A stretch of DNA of 60,554 bases from Mycobacterium sp. 852002-10029_SCH5224772 (GCF_001667315.1 NZ_LZHT01000076.1:1-60554); one strand, 5' to 3'; positions 40,132 through 51,525 are shown, numbered from the stretch's first letter. Notes: generated by a model not told the origin, from the sequence alone. Numbers and translations are program-made.

Positions 40132-40149
40132 TGTAGTCGATTGACTACA
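40132..40149. promoter_or_regulatory. operator 2 of the TetR/dioxygenase pair
   Basis: TGTAGTCGATTGACTACA repeats operator 1 with one broken pair (TGTAGTCG/TGACTACA), 26 bases further on and 25 bases before the dioxygenase ATG. The pair of sites should allow repression of both divergent genes. Confidence 0.88.
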
Positions 40150-40174
40150 CCCGTTTTGACTCAAGGAACACGAC

Positions 40175-41077
40175 ATGACAGGTCAGATAACCGTCACCAA
40201 GCTGGGAAGCCGCATCGGCGCCCGGGTCGACGGCGTGAGCCTCGGCGGCCACCTGGACGACACCGCGGTCGAGCAGATCCGCCGGGCGCTGTTGACCCAC
40301 AAGGTCATCTTCTTCCGCCACCAGCACCAGCTCGACGACGCAGGGCAACTCGACTTCGCCCGCCTGCTGGGCACCCCGATCGGTCACCCGGCCGCATCCG
40401 CCCTGGCCGCCAAGCACATGCCGGTGATCACGCCGATCGACTCCGAGTACGGCAAGGCGACCCGCTGGCACACCGACGTGACGTTCGCCGCCAACTATCC
40501 GGCGGCCTCGATCCTGCGCGCGGTCAACCTGCCCGCCTATGGCGGCTCGACGCTGTGGGCCTCGACCGTGGCGGCCTACCAGCACCTGCCCGAGCCGCTG
40601 AAGCATCTCGCGGACAACCTCTGGGCGCTGCATACCAACCGCTATGACTACGTGTCCACCGAAGCGGTCATGTCGATGAACGACACGCAGCGGGCGTTTC
40701 GGCAGGCCTTCGAGAAGCCGGACTTTCGCACCGAGCATCCCGTGGTGCGGGTGCACCCGGAGACCGGTGAACGCGCGCTGCTGGCCGGCGATTTCGTGCG
40801 CGGCTTCGTCGGCCTGGACAGCCACGAGTCCAGCACGCTACTGGAGCTGCTGCAGCGGCGAATCACCATGCCGGAGAACACTATTCGCTGGAGCTGGGCG
40901 CCGGGCGACGTCGCCATGTGGGACAACCGCGCGACTCAGCACCGGGCGATCGACGACTACGACGATCAGCCCCGGCTCATGCACCGCATCACGCTGATGG
41001 GCGATGTGCCGGTCAACGTGCGCGGCGAGCGCAGCCGGGTGGTTTCCGGCACACCGCTCGAGGTGCTGGCCAGTTAA
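40175..41077 (+). CDS. alpha-ketoglutarate/Fe(II) dioxygenase, alkylsulfatase (Rv3406)
   Basis: A 300-residue TauD/AtsK-type oxygenase. The iron site is His99 and Asp101 (WHTDVTF) with His256 (TQHRAIDDY), and the ketoglutarate arginine follows in PRLMHRI. Rv3406 is a type II alkyl sulfatase releasing sulfate and aldehyde from alkyl sulfates, and it also inactivates carboxyquinoxaline DprE1 inhibitors. AAGGAAC precedes the ATG. It is divergent from its repressor across the twin operators and ends 4 bases inside the convergent choD gene. Confidence 0.93.
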   Translation: MTGQITVTKLGSRIGARVDGVSLGGHLDDTAVEQIRRALLTHKVIFFRHQHQLDDAGQLDFARLLGTPIGHPAASALAAKHMPVITPIDSEYGKATRWHTDVTFAANYPAASILRAVNLPAYGGSTLWASTVAAYQHLPEPLKHLADNLWALHTNRYDYVSTEAVMSMNDTQRAFRQAFEKPDFRTEHPVVRVHPETGERALLAGDFVRGFVGLDSHESSTLLELLQRRITMPENTIRWSWAPGDVAMWDNRATQHRAIDDYDDQPRLMHRITLMGDVPVNVRGERSRVVSGTPLEVLAS

Positions 41078-42810
41078 CCCACCGAGCTGACCGGATCGAC
41101 CGGTAACCAGCGCAGCGCACCCGGGGCGGAGAGGGGCACCTGCGGGTGAGCTGGTGCTATCGGATCCAGCCGGCGATACGGCTCGCCCTGCGCCGGGCGC
41201 TGGTCGTTCTCGCCGTTGTTCGGCCACAACGACGCGGCTCGCTCGGCCTGGGCGGTGATGGACAATGACGGGTTCACCCCCAGGTTCGCCGAGATGGCGG
41301 CGCCGTCCACCACGAACAGCGTCGGGTAGCCGTAGACCCGGTGATAGGGGTCGATGACCCCGTGGTCGGCGTTGTCGCCGATCACGGCGCCGCCGAGGAA
41401 GTGCGCGGTCAGCGGGATGTTGAACAACTCCCCCCAGGTGCCGCCCGCCACGCCGTCGATCTTGGCGGCAATGCGGCGGGTGACCTCGTTACCCACCGGA
41501 ATCCACGTCGGGTTGGGCTCACCGTGGCCCTGCTTGCTGGAGTACCAGCGGATGCCGAGCCTGCCGCGCTTGGTGAAGGTGGTGATCGAGTTATCCAGGT
41601 GTTGCATCACCAGTGCGATCATGGTCCGCTCGCTCCACTGGCGCGGGTTGAGCAGCCGCACCATGCCGCGCGGGTCCTCGCGGGCGGTGTCCAGCAACTG
41701 CTTCCAGCGGGGCACGTCGGTACCTTCTGGGCCGGGGCCGTCGGTCATCAGCGTCTGCAGTAGCCCCATCGCGTTGGAGCCCTTGCCGTAGCGGACCGGT
41801 TCGATGTGGGTGTCGGGCGTCGGGTGGATCGACGACGTGATCGCCACCCCGTGGGTCAGGTCGAGATCCGGGGACACCTCGAGGCGCCCGGCGCCGACGA
41901 TGGACTCGGAATTGGTGCGGGTCAGCACGCCGAGGCGCTTCGAGAGCCGGGGCAGCCGGCCCTCGTCGCGCATCTTGAACAGCAGATGCTGGGTTCCCCA
42001 CGTCCCGGCGGCCAGGATCACGTGCTTGGCCGTGTAGCTGTGCCGGTCGCGGCGCAGCCAACTGCCGGTGCGCACGGTGCGAACCTCCCACAGGCCGTCG
42101 GGGCGCTGCTCGAAGCGCTTCACCGTCGTCATCGGAATGACTTGCGCCCCACCCGCTTCCGCGAGGTAAAGGTAGTTCTTGAGCAGGGTGTTCTTGGCGC
42201 CGTAGCGGCACCCGGTCATGCAGCAACCGCACTCCAGGCAGCCGGTGCGCTCGGGTCCCGCGCCGCCGAAGTAGGGGTCCGGCACGGTTTTGCCGGGGGC
42301 CTTGGTGCCGTCGGGGCCGAAGAACACCCCGACCGGTGTCGGCACGAACGTGTCGCCGCAGCCCATCTCGTCGGCGACCTGTTTGACGACGCGGTCGGCG
42401 TCGGTGAAGGTCGGGTTCTCCACCACGCCCAGCATGCGACGGGCCTGGTCATAGTGCGGCATCAGCTCGTCGCGCCAGTCCGTGATGTGCGACCACTGCG
42501 GGTCGGCGAAAAACGGCTCCGGTGGCACATAGAGCGTGTTGGCGTAGTTCAGCGAGCCGCCGCCCACGCCCGCGCCGGCCAGGATCATCACGTTGCGCAG
42601 CGGGTGGATGCGCTGAATGCCGTAGCAACCCAGCTTCGGCGCCCACAAAAACTTACGCAGGTCCCATGACGTCTCGGCGAAATCCTCGTCGGCGAAGCGG
42701 CGTCCGGCCTCCAATACGCCGACGCGGTAGCCCTTTTCCGTCAGCCGCAACGCGCTGACGCTGCCCCCGAAACCCGAACCGATGATCAGTACGTCGTAAT
42801 CCGGCTTCAT
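41074..42810 (-). CDS. choD: GMC-type oxidoreductase, cholesterol oxidase-like ChoD (Rv3409c)
   Basis: 578 residues, the same length as M. tuberculosis ChoD. An N-terminal FAD site [15 protein letters not shown], a Cys-rich segment ([11 protein letters not shown]) and the C-terminal GMC part around [19 protein letters not shown] are present. The name comes from similarity to sterol oxidases; the true substrate is debated, and cholesterol breakdown in M. tuberculosis uses another enzyme. It is predicted cytosolic. It overlaps the convergent dioxygenase gene by 4 bases. Confidence 0.92.
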   Translation of the reverse strand: MKPDYDVLIIGSGFGGSVSALRLTEKGYRVGVLEAGRRFADEDFAETSWDLRKFLWAPKLGCYGIQRIHPLRNVMILAGAGVGGGSLNYANTLYVPPEPFFADPQWSHITDWRDELMPHYDQARRMLGVVENPTFTDADRVVKQVADEMGCGDTFVPTPVGVFFGPDGTKAPGKTVPDPYFGGAGPERTGCLECGCCMTGCRYGAKNTLLKNYLYLAEAGGAQVIPMTTVKRFEQRPDGLWEVRTVRTGSWLRRDRHSYTAKHVILAAGTWGTQHLLFKMRDEGRLPRLSKRLGVLTRTNSESIVGAGRLEVSPDLDLTHGVAITSSIHPTPDTHIEPVRYGKGSNAMGLLQTLMTDGPGPEGTDVPRWKQLLDTAREDPRGMVRLLNPRQWSERTMIALVMQHLDNSITTFTKRGRLGIRWYSSKQGHGEPNPTWIPVGNEVTRRIAAKIDGVAGGTWGELFNIPLTAHFLGGAVIGDNADHGVIDPYHRVYGYPTLFVVDGAAISANLGVNPSLSITAQAERAASLWPNNGENDQRPAQGEPYRRLDPIAPAHPQVPLSAPGALRWLPVDPVSSVG

Positions 42811-42854
42811 CGCACCAGTATGGCCATACCGGCCGGTAACAAGCCAGCGAGACC

Positions 42855-44918
42855 CTACCCGAGCGTTGCGATGACCTCGGGCACGTCCGCGGTCGATCGG
42901 ACACCGGGGCCCGCTGCGGCCTGCACGCTGACCGCCACGCCGGAGTAGCGCGTCATCCCGGTGATGGGATCGAGGTCGTCCTTGCTGGTGAGCTTGTTGA
43001 CGTTGGCTTGGTGCGCATGTCCGTGAGGTATCGACACTGCTCCGCGCCGGATCGTCGGATCGAGTTTGGCAACCCCGATCAGCTCCCCGCTGACACTACG
43101 TACGGTCACTTTTTGGTTATCGAGGACGCCCGCCGCCGCAGCGTCGTCCGGGTGCATGAGGACCTCGGACGGCTCACCGAGGTACTCCAGCTGTGAGTTC
43201 AACATGCTGCGCTGGCGCCGAGGCACCAGTACCAGCGGGGCGGGCCGCCACAGCGTGGCCAGCTGGTCGACGAGTATCGCCGGCGCCAGCCGCCACCCAC
43301 CGAGCCGCTCGATGTGTCGGTCGACCCACGGTGCCGGCAAGTCGTGACTCACGTGCACGCAGCGTTGCTCGACGAGCTGTTCCATCGGCAAGCGCGCACC
43401 CGCGGTCACGCCCGCCAGCATCGCTTCGTCGGTGATCGGCTGGCTGGTGTCGGCGAGTACGTGGCCGAGACGCTGTCCGAGTTCGGCCAGCACCCACCAG
43501 GTCGAGCGGCGGTCTCCTATCGGATCGACGACGGCCGGAGTGTATTGCGCGCCAACATGTGTCAACAGCACGTCCCACAGTGTCACGTCGGGCCGCTCCA
43601 GCTGGTCTTTGGTGGCTAACACATGAGTGGACAGCTCCGTCGTCTCGTTTCCGATGATCTCGAGGGTGGCCAACACGTCGAGCTTGCGCAGCGCCGACGT
43701 CAGCGCGCCGGCGTTGGGGAAGGCGGTGACCATGCTGCCGCCCAGATTCAGCACGGCTCGGATATTGCCGGCATTGATCTCGTCGGGCAGTGCCGCGCAG
43801 GGCCATTCGTCGAGCATCGAACGCAATTCAGGACGGCTGCGGGGGCCCGGCCCGAAAGATCCCTCGGGTCCGGAGATCGGTAGGTCAAACGTTTCTAGCT
43901 GGTACCAGTATCCGGGGTGGAACCAGCAGCCGCCCGGCCGGTTGAGCGACCCGGTCACCGCCATCAACGCGCAGGCAAGCCACTGAGTTACGTTCGCGGT
44001 GGCCGACATGGTCACGCCCGTTCCCGTTTCTACGGCTATCCGCCCGGTGTGACGCACAGCCGCAAGCAGCTCCGCGAGCCCGACCGGGTCGGCATCGGTC
44101 AGCTCAGTGGTGCGGTCGAGTGTGAATGGTGCCACCGCCGCCGCCAGCGCGTCGCTGTCCGCGGTGTGGCGCCGCAGAAACTCGCGATCGGCGCCATCGG
44201 ACAGCAGTTCACGCACCAAAAACGCCAACACCGCATAGTCGGTACCCGGGCGCGGGGCCAGGTGACCGGTCGCCATTCGCGCCGTCTCGGTATGGCGAGG
44301 GTCGACAACCCACAACTGCCCCCGACCGGTCAGTTCGCGCAGATACCCCCTCGGGTTCGGCATCGCGATGTTATGGCCATGCGAGACAACGGGATTGGTA
44401 CCGACCAGCAGAAGCAGACCTGCGTTGTCGTAGTCGGGGCGTCCGGACAGCGCCGACGTCCCGCCCATCAGATCCGCGATCAACACCTTGGCGGTCCCGT
44501 CAATGGTCATCGGACTGAATTTCGCCGGAGTACCGAGGGCGGCGTGTAATCCCTGGGCCATCCGGTACCCGGTGGTGTCCATACCCAGGCCGCTGCCGAA
44601 GAAAATGCCGACCGACTGGGGCCCGTGGCGATCGATGACCTGGCGCAACCGCTCGCCCAGATCATCGAGGCACTCCTGCCAGGTGGTGGGCACCAACACG
44701 TCGTCAACCCGCATCATCGGGCGGTCGAGCCGGTTCGGGTGATGGTGCATCTTCCCCAGCGAACGCCCCTTCGGGCACGTGTAACCCTTCGATCGCGGAT
44801 GTTCTCGATCGCCGCGCACGTCGACCACGGTGTCACCGTCGACGTCGACCAGAATCCCGCAGACCGTCGTGCAGATTCGGCAGAAGCTACGTATTGTGCG
44901 CACGCCCTCGGCAGCCAA
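42855..44918 (-). CDS. molybdopterin-dependent oxidoreductase with 4Fe-4S cluster
   Basis: A 687-residue DMSO reductase/formate dehydrogenase superfamily protein. An N-terminal cluster site has Cys13, Cys16, Cys20 and Cys48 (CRICTTVC then CPKGRS). The Mo-bisMGD domains and a C-terminal dinucleotide-binding domain (VRSVSGELIGVAKLDP, ending HGHAHQANVNKLTS) follow. No Tat signal is visible, so it is probably cytosolic. I chose TTG 44918 because AGGAGG lies 6 bases upstream; an ATG at 44945 would put the start before that site. The substrate is unknown. It is divergent from a tetR gene. Confidence 0.87.
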   Translation of the reverse strand: MAAEGVRTIRSFCRICTTVCGILVDVDGDTVVDVRGDREHPRSKGYTCPKGRSLGKMHHHPNRLDRPMMRVDDVLVPTTWQECLDDLGERLRQVIDRHGPQSVGIFFGSGLGMDTTGYRMAQGLHAALGTPAKFSPMTIDGTAKVLIADLMGGTSALSGRPDYDNAGLLLLVGTNPVVSHGHNIAMPNPRGYLRELTGRGQLWVVDPRHTETARMATGHLAPRPGTDYAVLAFLVRELLSDGADREFLRRHTADSDALAAAVAPFTLDRTTELTDADPVGLAELLAAVRHTGRIAVETGTGVTMSATANVTQWLACALMAVTGSLNRPGGCWFHPGYWYQLETFDLPISGPEGSFGPGPRSRPELRSMLDEWPCAALPDEINAGNIRAVLNLGGSMVTAFPNAGALTSALRKLDVLATLEIIGNETTELSTHVLATKDQLERPDVTLWDVLLTHVGAQYTPAVVDPIGDRRSTWWVLAELGQRLGHVLADTSQPITDEAMLAGVTAGARLPMEQLVEQRCVHVSHDLPAPWVDRHIERLGGWRLAPAILVDQLATLWRPAPLVLVPRRQRSMLNSQLEYLGEPSEVLMHPDDAAAAGVLDNQKVTVRSVSGELIGVAKLDPTIRRGAVSIPHGHAHQANVNKLTSKDDLDPITGMTRYSGVAVSVQAAAGPGVRSTADVPEVIATLG

Positions 44919-44973
44919 CTGCGTCCTCCTTGTGGTCCAGGCCACTCACCGAAATGTAGACAGTGCCAACAAT

Positions 44974-44991
44974 GATGTCAATGACTACATC
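44974..44991. promoter_or_regulatory. candidate operator between the molybdopterin enzyme and tetR
   Basis: GATGTCAATGACTACATC has 5-base inverted arms GATGT/ACATC separated by 8 bases, in the 81-base divergent gap and 9 bases before the tetR GTG. It shares TGACTACA with the operators at 40106-40149, although the two TetR proteins differ. Modest support. Confidence 0.35.
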
Positions 44992-44999
44992 TTGGTAAT

Positions 45000-45626
45000 G
45001 TGTCCGTCGTGGACGATCGGCGGTACCACCATGGCGCCCTCCGAGCGGCACTGCTGTCCGAGGCCGAGAAAACGCTGCGTAAATCCGGCGTAGACGGCTT
45101 GTCGTTACGAGAATTAGCGCGAGCGGTAGGCGTCAGCCACAGCGCCCCGCGCCGGCACTTCGACGACAAGGCAGCGATGCTCGAAGCGCTCGTCATCGAT
45201 GGTTTCGACCGGCTTGGCCACGCCCTGGCGACAGCAGCCGAGCCCGACGGCCGCGGCTTCGTCACGTCTTTGAGCGACGTCGCGGTGGCCTATGTTCGGT
45301 TCGCCACGGACAACCCCGCGTTGGTCGAGCTGATGTCGGCCAGGAGGTATCTGGCGAACGCCTCCGACGAACTCACCCGCGCCCGGAACGCGAGCTTCGC
45401 GCCGGTGACAGACCTTGTCGCCGCCGGTCAGGCCGCCGGTGAGCTGGCCGCCGGCGACGTGCAGAGGATTGGAACGGTATTCTTTGCCACCCTGCACGGG
45501 ATCGCGACCATGGCGAACAACAAAATGATCGATCCACTCGAGGACGAACTGATATTCGACGTGGTCGAGTCGCTGCTGGACGGGCTGGCTCCGAGCACGC
45601 GACCCGGGCGTGACAACGCCACCTAA
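45000..45626 (+). CDS. TetR-family regulator next to the molybdopterin enzyme
   Basis: A 208-residue TetR protein. The helix-turn-helix is near residues 30-50 (LSLRELARAVGVSHSAPRRHFDDKAAML), and the C-terminal domain is of the WHG/TetR_C_33 kind (DNPALVELMSARRY). The start is GTG 45000. The divergent layout suggests it controls the molybdopterin oxidoreductase and itself. It ends with a 4-base overlap of the convergent guaB3 stop. Confidence 0.88.
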   Translation: MSVVDDRRYHHGALRAALLSEAEKTLRKSGVDGLSLRELARAVGVSHSAPRRHFDDKAAMLEALVIDGFDRLGHALATAAEPDGRGFVTSLSDVAVAYVRFATDNPALVELMSARRYLANASDELTRARNASFAPVTDLVAAGQAAGELAAGDVQRIGTVFFATLHGIATMANNKMIDPLEDELIFDVVESLLDGLAPSTRPGRDNAT

Positions 45627-46750
45627 CTACCGACGATCAGCCCGACCTTCTGGAACTCTTTGAGGTCGCAATAGCCGGCCTTGGCCATCGACCGGCGCAG
45701 ACCGCCGACCAGGTTGAGGCTGCCGAACGGATCGTCGGAGGGCCCGTTCAGCACCTGGTGCAGCGGCGGGCGCTCACCGACGGCGATCTGCAGCAGCGCC
45801 CCACGCGGCAGCGACGGGTGCGCCGCGGCGGCCGGCCAGAACCATCCCTCACCCAGCGCCTCGGCGGACTCGGCGAGCGGCGTGCCGAGCACCACCGCGT
45901 CGGCGCCGCAGGCGATCGCCTTCGCCAGCTCGCCCGAGGTGTGGATGTCCCCGTCGGCCAGCACGTGCACGTAGCGGCCGCCGGTCTCGTCGAGGTATTC
46001 GCGGCGCGCGGCGGCGGCGTCGGCGATCGCGGTGGCCATCGGCACGCTGATGCCCAACACCTCGTCGCTGGTGGTCACTCCCCTGGTCGCGCCATAGCCG
46101 ACGATGACGCCGGCGGCGCCGGTACGCATCAGGTGCAGCGCGGTGCGGTGGTCCTGCACTCCGCCGGCGACCACCGGCACGTCGAGCTCGGAGATGAAGG
46201 TCTTGAGGTTCAGCGGCTCCCCATCGCTGGCCACCCGCTCGGCCGAGACGATCGTGCCCTGGATGACCAGCAGGTCGATCCCGGCCTGCAACAGCACCGG
46301 GGTGAGCGCCTGCGCGTTCTGCGGGCTCACCCGCACCGCGGTGGTGACGCCGGCCTCCCTGATGCGGGCGACGGCGGAGCCCAGCAGCTCCGGATTCAGC
46401 GGTGCCGCATGGAATTCCTGCAGCAGCCGGATCGCCGCCGAGGGCTCGGGCTCCTTGCTCGCGGCCTCGACCAGCTGGGCGATCTTGGCCTCGACGTCGG
46501 CGTGCCGCCCGATCAGGCCCTCGCCGTTGAGCACGCCCAGGCCGCCGAGGCGGCCGAGCTCGATCGCGAACTCCGGCGACACCAGCGCATCGGTCGGATG
46601 AGCGAGCACCGGGATCTCGAACCGGTAGGCGTCCAGCTGCCAGGCGGTCGACACGTCCTGCGACGAGCGGGTGCGCCGGGACGCCACGATGCTGACTTCG
46701 CTCAGTTCATAGCTGCGACGGGCGATGCGGCCCATCCCGATCTCGACCAT
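45623..46750 (-). CDS. guaB3: IMP dehydrogenase family protein GuaB3 (Rv3410c)
   Basis: A 375-residue TIM barrel of the IMPDH/GMP reductase family, without CBS domains. Recognisable segments include VVAGGVQDHRTALHLMRTGAAGVIVGYG and HVLADGDIHTSGELAKAIACGADAVVLG. In M. tuberculosis only GuaB2 has IMPDH activity, and GuaB3 function is unresolved. It starts 7 bases after the guaB2 stop and is probably co-transcribed with it. Confidence 0.95.
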   Translation of the reverse strand: MVEIGMGRIARRSYELSEVSIVASRRTRSSQDVSTAWQLDAYRFEIPVLAHPTDALVSPEFAIELGRLGGLGVLNGEGLIGRHADVEAKIAQLVEAASKEPEPSAAIRLLQEFHAAPLNPELLGSAVARIREAGVTTAVRVSPQNAQALTPVLLQAGIDLLVIQGTIVSAERVASDGEPLNLKTFISELDVPVVAGGVQDHRTALHLMRTGAAGVIVGYGATRGVTTSDEVLGISVPMATAIADAAAARREYLDETGGRYVHVLADGDIHTSGELAKAIACGADAVVLGTPLAESAEALGEGWFWPAAAAHPSLPRGALLQIAVGERPPLHQVLNGPSDDPFGSLNLVGGLRRSMAKAGYCDLKEFQKVGLIVGS

Positions 46751-46757
46751 CTGGGCC

Positions 46758-48622
<1,865 letters not shown>

Positions 48623-48628
48623 AGAGGC

Positions 48629-49042
48629 GTGCGCGACCACCTCCCACCGGGTTTGCCGCCCGATCCCTTCGCCGACGACCCGTGCGATCCGTCGGCGGCG
48701 CTGGAAGCCGTCGAGCCAGGCCAGCCCCTGGATTCCCAAGAGCGGATGGCCGTCGAGGCCGACCTCGCCGATCTGGCGGTCTACGAAGCGTTGCTGGCGC
48801 ACAAAGGGATTCGCGGACTCGTGGTGTGCTGCGACGAGTGTCAGCAGGATCACTATCACGACTGGGACATGCTGCGGGCCAACCTGCTGCAGCTGTTGAT
48901 CGATGGCACCGTGCGCCCGCACGAGCCCGCCTATGACCCCGAGCCGGATGCCTACGTCACGTGGGACTACTGCCGGGGCTACGCCGACGCCTCGCTCAAC
49001 GAAGCGACGTCAGACGCCGACGGTTTTCACCGCCGTCACTGA
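48629..49042 (+). CDS. DUF5319 protein (Rv3412)
   Basis: 137 residues, equal within one residue to Rv3412. It is acidic, with a conserved core around VVCCDECQQDHYHDWDMLRANLLQLL that has three Cys and two His close together, a possible metal site. The function is unknown. It ends 7 bases inside the convergent rsdA gene. The start is GTG 48629. Confidence 0.88.
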   Translation: MRDHLPPGLPPDPFADDPCDPSAALEAVEPGQPLDSQERMAVEADLADLAVYEALLAHKGIRGLVVCCDECQQDHYHDWDMLRANLLQLLIDGTVRPHEPAYDPEPDAYVTWDYCRGYADASLNEATSDADGFHRRH

Positions 49043-49692
49043 TTCCCGCCGCCCCGGGGCGGACCCGGCGACTGTGTCGCCGCCTTCGGCACGGCTGACG
49101 GAGCCGCCGGGGCCGGCAGTGTGGCGTTAGGGTTGCGCGATTCGACCTTGGCGTTCAACAGCTTCAGCTGGTTCATCAGGTCCTGCCTGGCGGCCGGGTC
49201 GTCGATCGACTGCACCAGGCTGCTCACCTCGGTGAGCTGATTTCTGGCCTGGTCCCACTCGCCGCGGTCGATCGATTCCTGCACCTTGGCCAGGTCGGCC
49301 TTGGCGGCCAGCATTTCCTGCTTTTCGTTGACCCGCGGTTGGTCGAAGAACATCGCGTGCAGCCCGTGCAGCGGGGTGCCGGGGCGTGCCTCGACCACCA
49401 TGGCCCCAAAGCCGCTGAACGCGATCAGCGCCGCGGCGACCGAGCCGATGGCGGTCAGGCCACGACGGCCCCGCCGGCGCTCGGCCAGCCCGGTGCGCAA
49501 CGCGTTGACCGCCTCTTCGGGTGTCACCAGCGCGCTGGCCGGGGGCCACCGCAGGTTGTCGCGCCAGTCCTCGAGCATGGCGGTCAGCACGTCGGCGTCG
49601 GGGTCCTCCACGCCCACCGGCCGGCGTTGGGCGAGCGCATCGATGAGCAGATCGGTGCGAGCGAATTCATCCAGGGATTCAGGCACAGTCAC
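49036..49692 (-). CDS. rsdA: anti-sigma-D factor RsdA (Rv3413c)
   Basis: 218 residues. The cytoplasmic N-terminus (DEFARTDLLIDALAQRR) is the sigma-binding part. One membrane helix (LTAIGSVAAALIAFSGFGAMVV, about 79-100) and an extracytoplasmic helical domain of about 90 residues follow. The Pro-rich tail is short: M. tuberculosis RsdA is about 299 residues, so the tail is reduced here. RsdA holds SigD inactive until cut by proteases. The GTG start overlaps sigD by 14 bases, so the pair is co-translated. Confidence 0.92.
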   Translation of the reverse strand: MTVPESLDEFARTDLLIDALAQRRPVGVEDPDADVLTAMLEDWRDNLRWPPASALVTPEEAVNALRTGLAERRRGRRGLTAIGSVAAALIAFSGFGAMVVEARPGTPLHGLHAMFFDQPRVNEKQEMLAAKADLAKVQESIDRGEWDQARNQLTEVSSLVQSIDDPAARQDLMNQLKLLNAKVESRNPNATLPAPAAPSAVPKAATQSPGPPRGGGNQ

Positions 49693-50257
49693 CTGCCGCG
49701 ATCATCTCGGACTTCAACCGCGACAGCGCGCGGTGCTGGGCAACGCGGACCGCTCCGGTGGTACTGCCGACCGCGGCCGCGGTCTCCTCGGCGGACAGGC
49801 CGACGACAACGCGCAGGATCAGGATCTCGCGTTGTTTGGCGGGCAGGATCTCGAGCAGTTCGCTCATCCGGCTCACCGAATCGGCTTCGATGGCAAGCTG
49901 TTCGGGTCCCGCGTCGGGCGACCAACGGTCGGGAAGCGATTCGGTGGGATAGGCAAGATCGCGACCGGCGGCCCGATGGGCGTCGGCGACCTTGTGGGCC
50001 GCGATGCCGTAGAGGAAGGCCAGAAAAGGGCGTCCGCGATCGCGATAGCGGGGCAGCGCCGTGATAGTCGCCAAGCACACCTCCTGCGCCACGTCATCCG
50101 CTGACAGGCCACCGCGGTCGATTGTGCCGACGCGCGCCCGGCAATATCGCACGACGATCGGGCGGATGGTCTCCAGCACCTCCCTCAGTGCGCCGTGGTC
50201 TCCGGTGACGGCCTTGGCGACCACAGCGTCGAGACGTTCCCCTGCTGGAATTGTCAT
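49679..50257 (-). CDS. sigD: ECF RNA polymerase sigma factor SigD (Rv3414c)
   Basis: A 192-residue ECF sigma factor. Region 2 (about 30-95) includes DDVAQEVCLATITALPRYRDRGRPFLAFLYGIAAHKVADAHR. Region 4 (about 130-185) has the helix-turn-helix GLSAEETAAAVGSTTGAVRVAQHRAL. SigD in M. tuberculosis supports starvation and stringent-response genes. The start is ATG 50257; the M. tuberculosis annotation is about 20 residues longer at the N-terminus. It is followed immediately by its anti-sigma factor. Confidence 0.95.
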   Translation of the reverse strand: MTIPAGERLDAVVAKAVTGDHGALREVLETIRPIVVRYCRARVGTIDRGGLSADDVAQEVCLATITALPRYRDRGRPFLAFLYGIAAHKVADAHRAAGRDLAYPTESLPDRWSPDAGPEQLAIEADSVSRMSELLEILPAKQREILILRVVVGLSAEETAAAVGSTTGAVRVAQHRALSRLKSEMIAAGDCA

Positions 50258-50347
50258 CGACGGTGATATCCCTAACGTTACGAACCGGACACATCGCGGG
50301 CCAACTGGGCTAACTTACGAAATGACAATAACGGGCGGGAGGCCGTT

Positions 50348-51163
50348 TCAAGCGGAACGCCACGTTCCACCGGCGTGCCGCACCTGGCCTGCGCAGATAT
50401 CGCGGATTTCGTGCAATTGCTGTGCCGAAAAAGTGACACTTCCGATATCTATCAGCAAGCACGCCAACGCCCAACGAAGCGGAAGCAGGCCTAATCGGCC
50501 GGTGGTGTGCAGCGCGGCCTGTGCGACAGCGCGGGCGCGCTCGACGTCTCCCGCGCTGCACAGCGCGGCGGCCAGCACCACCTCGCTTTTGGCTCGGTGC
50601 CGCGCCGAGGGGATGGCCATGGCCGCGGCCAGCTCCACCGCCTCGCCGGCATGGTGGACGGCGACGTCGCCCTCGCCGCTGGCCATCGCGAGTTCGGCGG
50701 CCACCCACCCGCGGCGCACCGGAAGCCGGTCGGGCACCGCGGATGTCAGCAACGGGTCGGCGCGCGCCAACAACGTCGCGGCGGCCGCAAAGCGCCCGAC
50801 GCCCAGCGCGTCGGCCGCCAGCCCGATCAGGGCGTCGGAGCCCGCCTCGGGGTCGGTCCCGGACAGCGCCAGGGCGCGCCCGTCCCAGCCGCGGGCGGCG
50901 GTGTGCCAACCGAGCTGGCGCAAGAACGATCCCTGCGTGCTGTGGGCCAGCGAGGCCAGCCGTCCGGCTGGAGCGTCGCGCCGCAGCACGGCGAGGTCGC
51001 GCTGGGCGGCGCCGTAGCGCCCCTGCCCCCCGGCCGCGACCGCGCGCAGCCACCGTTGGTCCGGCGTCGTCGCCGACGGCAGCGGCCAGCGCCCGGGCCG
51101 GTCTCCGAACGCGGCGTCGGCCAACTGCCGCTCAATCAAGGAAGTGTGACGAGTTTCAATCAC
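50348..51163 (-). CDS. TPR-like helical repeat protein (Rv3415c)
   Basis: 271 residues, matching Rv3415c (275). It is almost all helix with Ala/Leu-rich repeats of about 34-40 residues, consistent with degenerate tetratricopeptide repeats, and has no catalytic motif or signal. I chose GTG 51163 (next residues IETRHTSLIERQL); the open frame continues upstream but the codons look non-coding. The function is unknown; a scaffold role near sigD and whiB3 is conjecture. Confidence 0.85.
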   Translation of the reverse strand: MIETRHTSLIERQLADAAFGDRPGRWPLPSATTPDQRWLRAVAAGGQGRYGAAQRDLAVLRRDAPAGRLASLAHSTQGSFLRQLGWHTAARGWDGRALALSGTDPEAGSDALIGLAADALGVGRFAAAATLLARADPLLTSAVPDRLPVRRGWVAAELAMASGEGDVAVHHAGEAVELAAAMAIPSARHRAKSEVVLAAALCSAGDVERARAVAQAALHTTGRLGLLPLRWALACLLIDIGSVTFSAQQLHEIRDICAGQVRHAGGTWRSA

Positions 51164-51525
51164 AATGATGTAGTAAACAGTTTGTGGTCTTCCTGTTACC
51201 GAACAGTTAATCACTATAGCCCATGGATAAATTCGGCCCGCGGCTCCGGCTGGCGCTGAGCTGGGAAATCTCCTTTCGGTCAACTGCCAGGTAGCACGGC
51301 GTTGCTGTCGCAATTCCATTCGAGATGAACGCGAAGTTAATTTTGCCCCAAGGGGCACATACTTTGCCGGGCTAAGTGGCTATTGACGGAAATTCATCGT
51401 CGCCCCTAACGTCTACACATGACGGGTAGTCATCGGTGACTCCACTCCACTTAATTTAAGTTGCACACAATCGCTTTCGCGAACCTGACCTCACCTGGCG
51501 GGCCGTGCAGAGAGGGAACGAACCA
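51164..51525. promoter_or_regulatory. whiB3 upstream region (long leader)
   Basis: 362 bases without a supported gene, between the divergent TPR-like gene and whiB3. The last 200 bases are AT-richer than the surroundings. It contains the 15-base inverted repeat ATGACGGGTAGTCAT (51419-51433) and ends in GAGAGGGAA, the whiB3 ribosome site. A long regulated 5' leader is likely. Confidence 0.6.
51419..51433. promoter_or_regulatory. inverted repeat in the whiB3 leader
   Basis: ATGAC-GGGTA-GTCAT, perfect 5-base arms, 93 bases before the whiB3 ATG. It could be an operator or a small RNA hairpin. The binder is not known. Confidence 0.4.
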
